Shown piece after piece: positions 6,775 to 8,401 of a DNA stretch of 8,401 nt. The notes under the pieces are model-generated. The model was given only the letters and a program-made list of their open reading frames with translations. It was not told the DNA's origin and searched no databases. Position 1 is the first letter of the stretch. Every line of letters starts with the position of its first letter. The stretch is from the NCBI GenBank assembly GCA_007124075.1, contig SLFV01000522.1, positions 1 through 8,401 of the forward strand, read 5' to 3'. A program made the position numbers and the translations under genes. The stretch is from Roseimaritima sp. Lineage in GTDB: Bacteria > Planctomycetota > Planctomycetia > Pirellulales > Pirellulaceae.

Positions 6775-6804
6775 TTGCAACATCCCGAAAGCCGGATGCT
6801 GCAA
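6775..6804 (-). promoter_or_regulatory. 11-bp inverted repeat upstream of the HtrA-family gene
   Basis: On the plus strand TTGCAACATCC (6775-6785) and GGATGCTGCAA (6794-6804) are inverted copies with one mismatch, separated by 8 bases. In the minus-strand transcript the mismatch becomes a G-U pair, so an 11-bp stem can form 27-56 bases before ATG 6748. It could be an operator for a dimeric regulator or a hairpin in the leader RNA. I found no clear promoter boxes on either strand in the 6749-6970 spacer. Confidence 0.5.
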
Positions 6805-6946
6805 CCCCTGTTGTTGGTTGATCGTCGAAAATCCCTCTGCGTGATACCATCGGAACAATGGAGTCGAATCCTGCAGGTGACGACAATCAAGCGGTAAGGT
6901 TTACCTGAACTAACAGCAGATCCCCCCTGTTTGTTAATTGCCCCTG

Positions 6947-6955
6947 CCCCCCCCC
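6947..6955 (+). repeat. C9 homopolymer run ahead of the PAS sensor gene
   Basis: Nine consecutive C lie 15 bases before GTG 6971, preceded by a C6 run at 6922-6927. Such runs are prone to slippage, and this one sits next to the presumed ribosome site (GGAAGCGGA, 6959-6967). A length change would alter leader spacing and not the protein. Confidence 0.6.
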
Positions 6956-6970
6956 TTCGGAAGCGGATTC

Positions 6971-8401
6971 GTGACTGATAAGCAACAAGTTGTGTATGCG
7001 TTTTCGCCCAGCTCGGCGGGTTTTAATGAGTTGCAGGCATTGATGCGGCGATATCCCGATCTGGCGCAGCCACAGGGTCAGATGCCATCGCTTGCGGAAC
7101 TGGTCGTGGAAAACGAAACCCTTCGTTCGCAATTACGGCAACAGCGTCGGCATTTACAGAAGCTAAGCGATTCGCGGCAGCAGGTTTCGCGTGCTAGGAC
7201 CGATATGGAAAACCTGCTGTGGAGTACGAAACTGGCCACCATTTTGTTATCTGACGATGGTACGATTCGCGAATTTACACCAGCAGCGAGGGAGTTTTAT
7301 CATTTGCAGCCCGATGACATTGGCCGGAACATTCGGGCGGTTTCCCCGGCCCATTCGTTTACCCCTGTACTGCCAAACAGCTTGGCGGGCGCGATCGATA
7401 GCCTTGACCTGAACTTTTCGCATCTTGAACGATTCTGGTTGCGACGGATTCAACCGCACTTCAATGAACAGCATGAACGCGACGGTCTGCTGTTGACGTT
7501 TGTTGATGTGACAGAAAGCGAACGCCGAAAACGGCAGCTACGCAACATTGCCGATGCACTGCCAGCATTGATTGGTTTTTTGGACACCAGCATGTGCTAT
7601 CAATATGTCAATCAGGCGTATGCAACGTTCTGGAAGCGGGACAGGGCAGCCTTTATCGGGCTGCATATCCGTGAGGTTTTGGAGGCGGAGGCATTTCGCA
7701 TCGCGGAACCTCGTTTGCAGGCGGCGTTTCGTGGTGAACCCCAGCATTTCAATCTGACAATCCGCAACCAGCTTTTCTCAAAACCGCGAAAACAGGAAGT
7801 CAGCTACATCCCCGAACGGGGACGCGGTGGTGAAATCGTGGGCTGTTACCTGATGAGCATCAACGTGACCGAACAGATGCGGGCTAAGGAGCAGTTGATG
7901 GAAAGCAACGAACGTCTGGCAATGGCGTTGCGTTCCTCAGGGCTGGGAGTTTTCGAATGGGACTTGAGCACCGATGAAGTGCAACTGACGGACCAACTGC
8001 GTCAGTTGTTAGGCCTGAGGCCCGACGAGGCATGGACTAAGGACGATTTTCTTGCCACGTTGCATGCAGACGACCGACCGCGTGTTGAAAAAGAACTGCA
8101 GCAGGCGATCTTGCAGCGAGGTTTGTTTCGCTCGCAATTCCGCGTTGTGTTGCGTGATGGTCGCCAACGTTGGTTGGCAGGGGAAGCCGCCGTGCAAAGC
8201 CTCCCCCAGCGTAACTCAGAGCGTCTGGTCGGAATGAACTGGGATATCACCGACGAAATAGAACGCGAAACAAATCTGCGTTTGCGACACCGCGCGATGG
8301 ATGCGATTGAAAGTGGGATTGTGATCTCCGACGCCAACTCTCCAGGGATGCCGATGATCCACGTCAATCGAGGATTTGAGCAACTGACCGGTTATTCCGC
8401 C
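6971..8401 (+). CDS. multi-PAS sensor protein (3'-partial), probable signal-transduction kinase or cyclase
   Basis: An open frame of 477 codons from GTG 6971 runs off the right edge without a stop. A short N-terminus and a coiled-coil-like stretch (about 41-80) precede at least four PAS domains. PAS1 (about 80-182) includes MENLLWSTKLATILLSDDG and FTPAAREFYHLQPDDIGRNI, close to the PAS domain found in CheB/CheR fusion proteins, and ends in TFVDVTESE. PAS2 (about 190-302) starts IADALPALIGFLD and ends in SINVTEQ. PAS3 (about 315-430) has the PAS_3 look: GLGVFEWDLSTDEVQLT, LHADDRPRVEKEL, and GMNWDITDEIE. PAS4 starts near 441 (AMDAIESGIVISD and HVNRGFEQLTGYS) and is cut; a LOV-type domain is possible but its cysteine motif would lie outside. 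There is no signal peptide or membrane segment, so it is probably cytoplasmic. The output domain (histidine kinase, GGDEF or other) is not visible. The start has a GGAAG-like ribosome site and an in-frame stop upstream at 6935-6937. It is divergent from the HtrA-family gene. Confidence 0.88.
   Translation, partial: MTDKQQVVYAFSPSSAGFNELQALMRRYPDLAQPQGQMPSLAELVVENETLRSQLRQQRRHLQKLSDSRQQVSRARTDMENLLWSTKLATILLSDDGTIREFTPAAREFYHLQPDDIGRNIRAVSPAHSFTPVLPNSLAGAIDSLDLNFSHLERFWLRRIQPHFNEQHERDGLLLTFVDVTESERRKRQLRNIADALPALIGFLDTSMCYQYVNQAYATFWKRDRAAFIGLHIREVLEAEAFRIAEPRLQAAFRGEPQHFNLTIRNQLFSKPRKQEVSYIPERGRGGEIVGCYLMSINVTEQMRAKEQLMESNERLAMALRSSGLGVFEWDLSTDEVQLTDQLRQLLGLRPDEAWTKDDFLATLHADDRPRVEKELQQAILQRGLFRSQFRVVLRDGRQRWLAGEAAVQSLPQRNSERLVGMNWDITDEIERETNLRLRHRAMDAIESGIVISDANSPGMPMIHVNRGFEQLTGYSA

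Noticed and set aside
6749..6886. 46-residue N-terminal extension of the protease
   Set aside because: The signal peptide begins directly at ATG 6748; the extension would bury it and contains a strong inverted repeat.
1..8401. CRISPR array, transposon ends, tRNA or rRNA genes
   Set aside because: I looked for regular direct repeats, transposase motifs and cloverleaf-like segments and saw none.

Overview
The window looks like chromosomal DNA from a planctomycete, most likely of the Rhodopirellula/Pirellulaceae type. This is an inference from gene families and style, not from a marker gene: a membrane-anchored octaheme cytochrome fused to HEAT and TPR repeats, a solitary ECF-type sigma factor, GTG and TTG starts, weak or absent Shine-Dalgarno sites, moderate-to-high GC, and long hairpin-rich spacers. 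I saw no tRNA, rRNA, CRISPR array, insertion sequence or phage gene.

Layout, left to right. (1) A plus-strand flavin reductase with a C-terminal plant-type [2Fe-2S] ferredoxin domain, open at the left edge, ends at 1102. (2) A short convergent gap holds a hairpin that can act as terminator on both strands. (3) A minus-strand seven-iron ferredoxin (fdxA, 1175-1453) has a near-consensus promoter about 140 bp upstream of its start. (4) Divergently, a plus-strand ECF-like sigma factor (1725-2339) has its own candidate promoter and no anti-sigma gene next to it. (5) A 454-bp spacer without a convincing gene carries a cluster of overlapping palindromes and a candidate promoter with an inverted repeat. 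(6) A large plus-strand octaheme c-type cytochrome with HEAT and TPR repeats (2794-5208). (7) A convergent gap with two GC-rich hairpins. (8) A minus-strand exported HtrA-family serine protease (5375-6748). (9) A divergent spacer with an 11-bp inverted repeat and a run of nine C. (10) A plus-strand multi-PAS sensor protein from GTG 6971, cut by the right edge.

How the genes relate. The first half is redox themed: a pyridine-nucleotide-linked iron-sulfur flavoprotein, a soluble low-potential ferredoxin, and a multiheme cytochrome facing the outside of the inner membrane. The genes lie on alternating strands with their own signals, so they do not form an operon, and a shared pathway is only possible, not shown. 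The second half pairs an envelope protease with a PAS sensor read from a shared divergent spacer, which would suit an envelope or redox stress response, again as inference.

I did not find a clearly new multi-gene system. The best leads are the octaheme-HEAT-TPR protein of unknown function, the inverted repeat in front of the protease, the overlapping palindromes after the sigma gene, and the partly visible PAS sensor.
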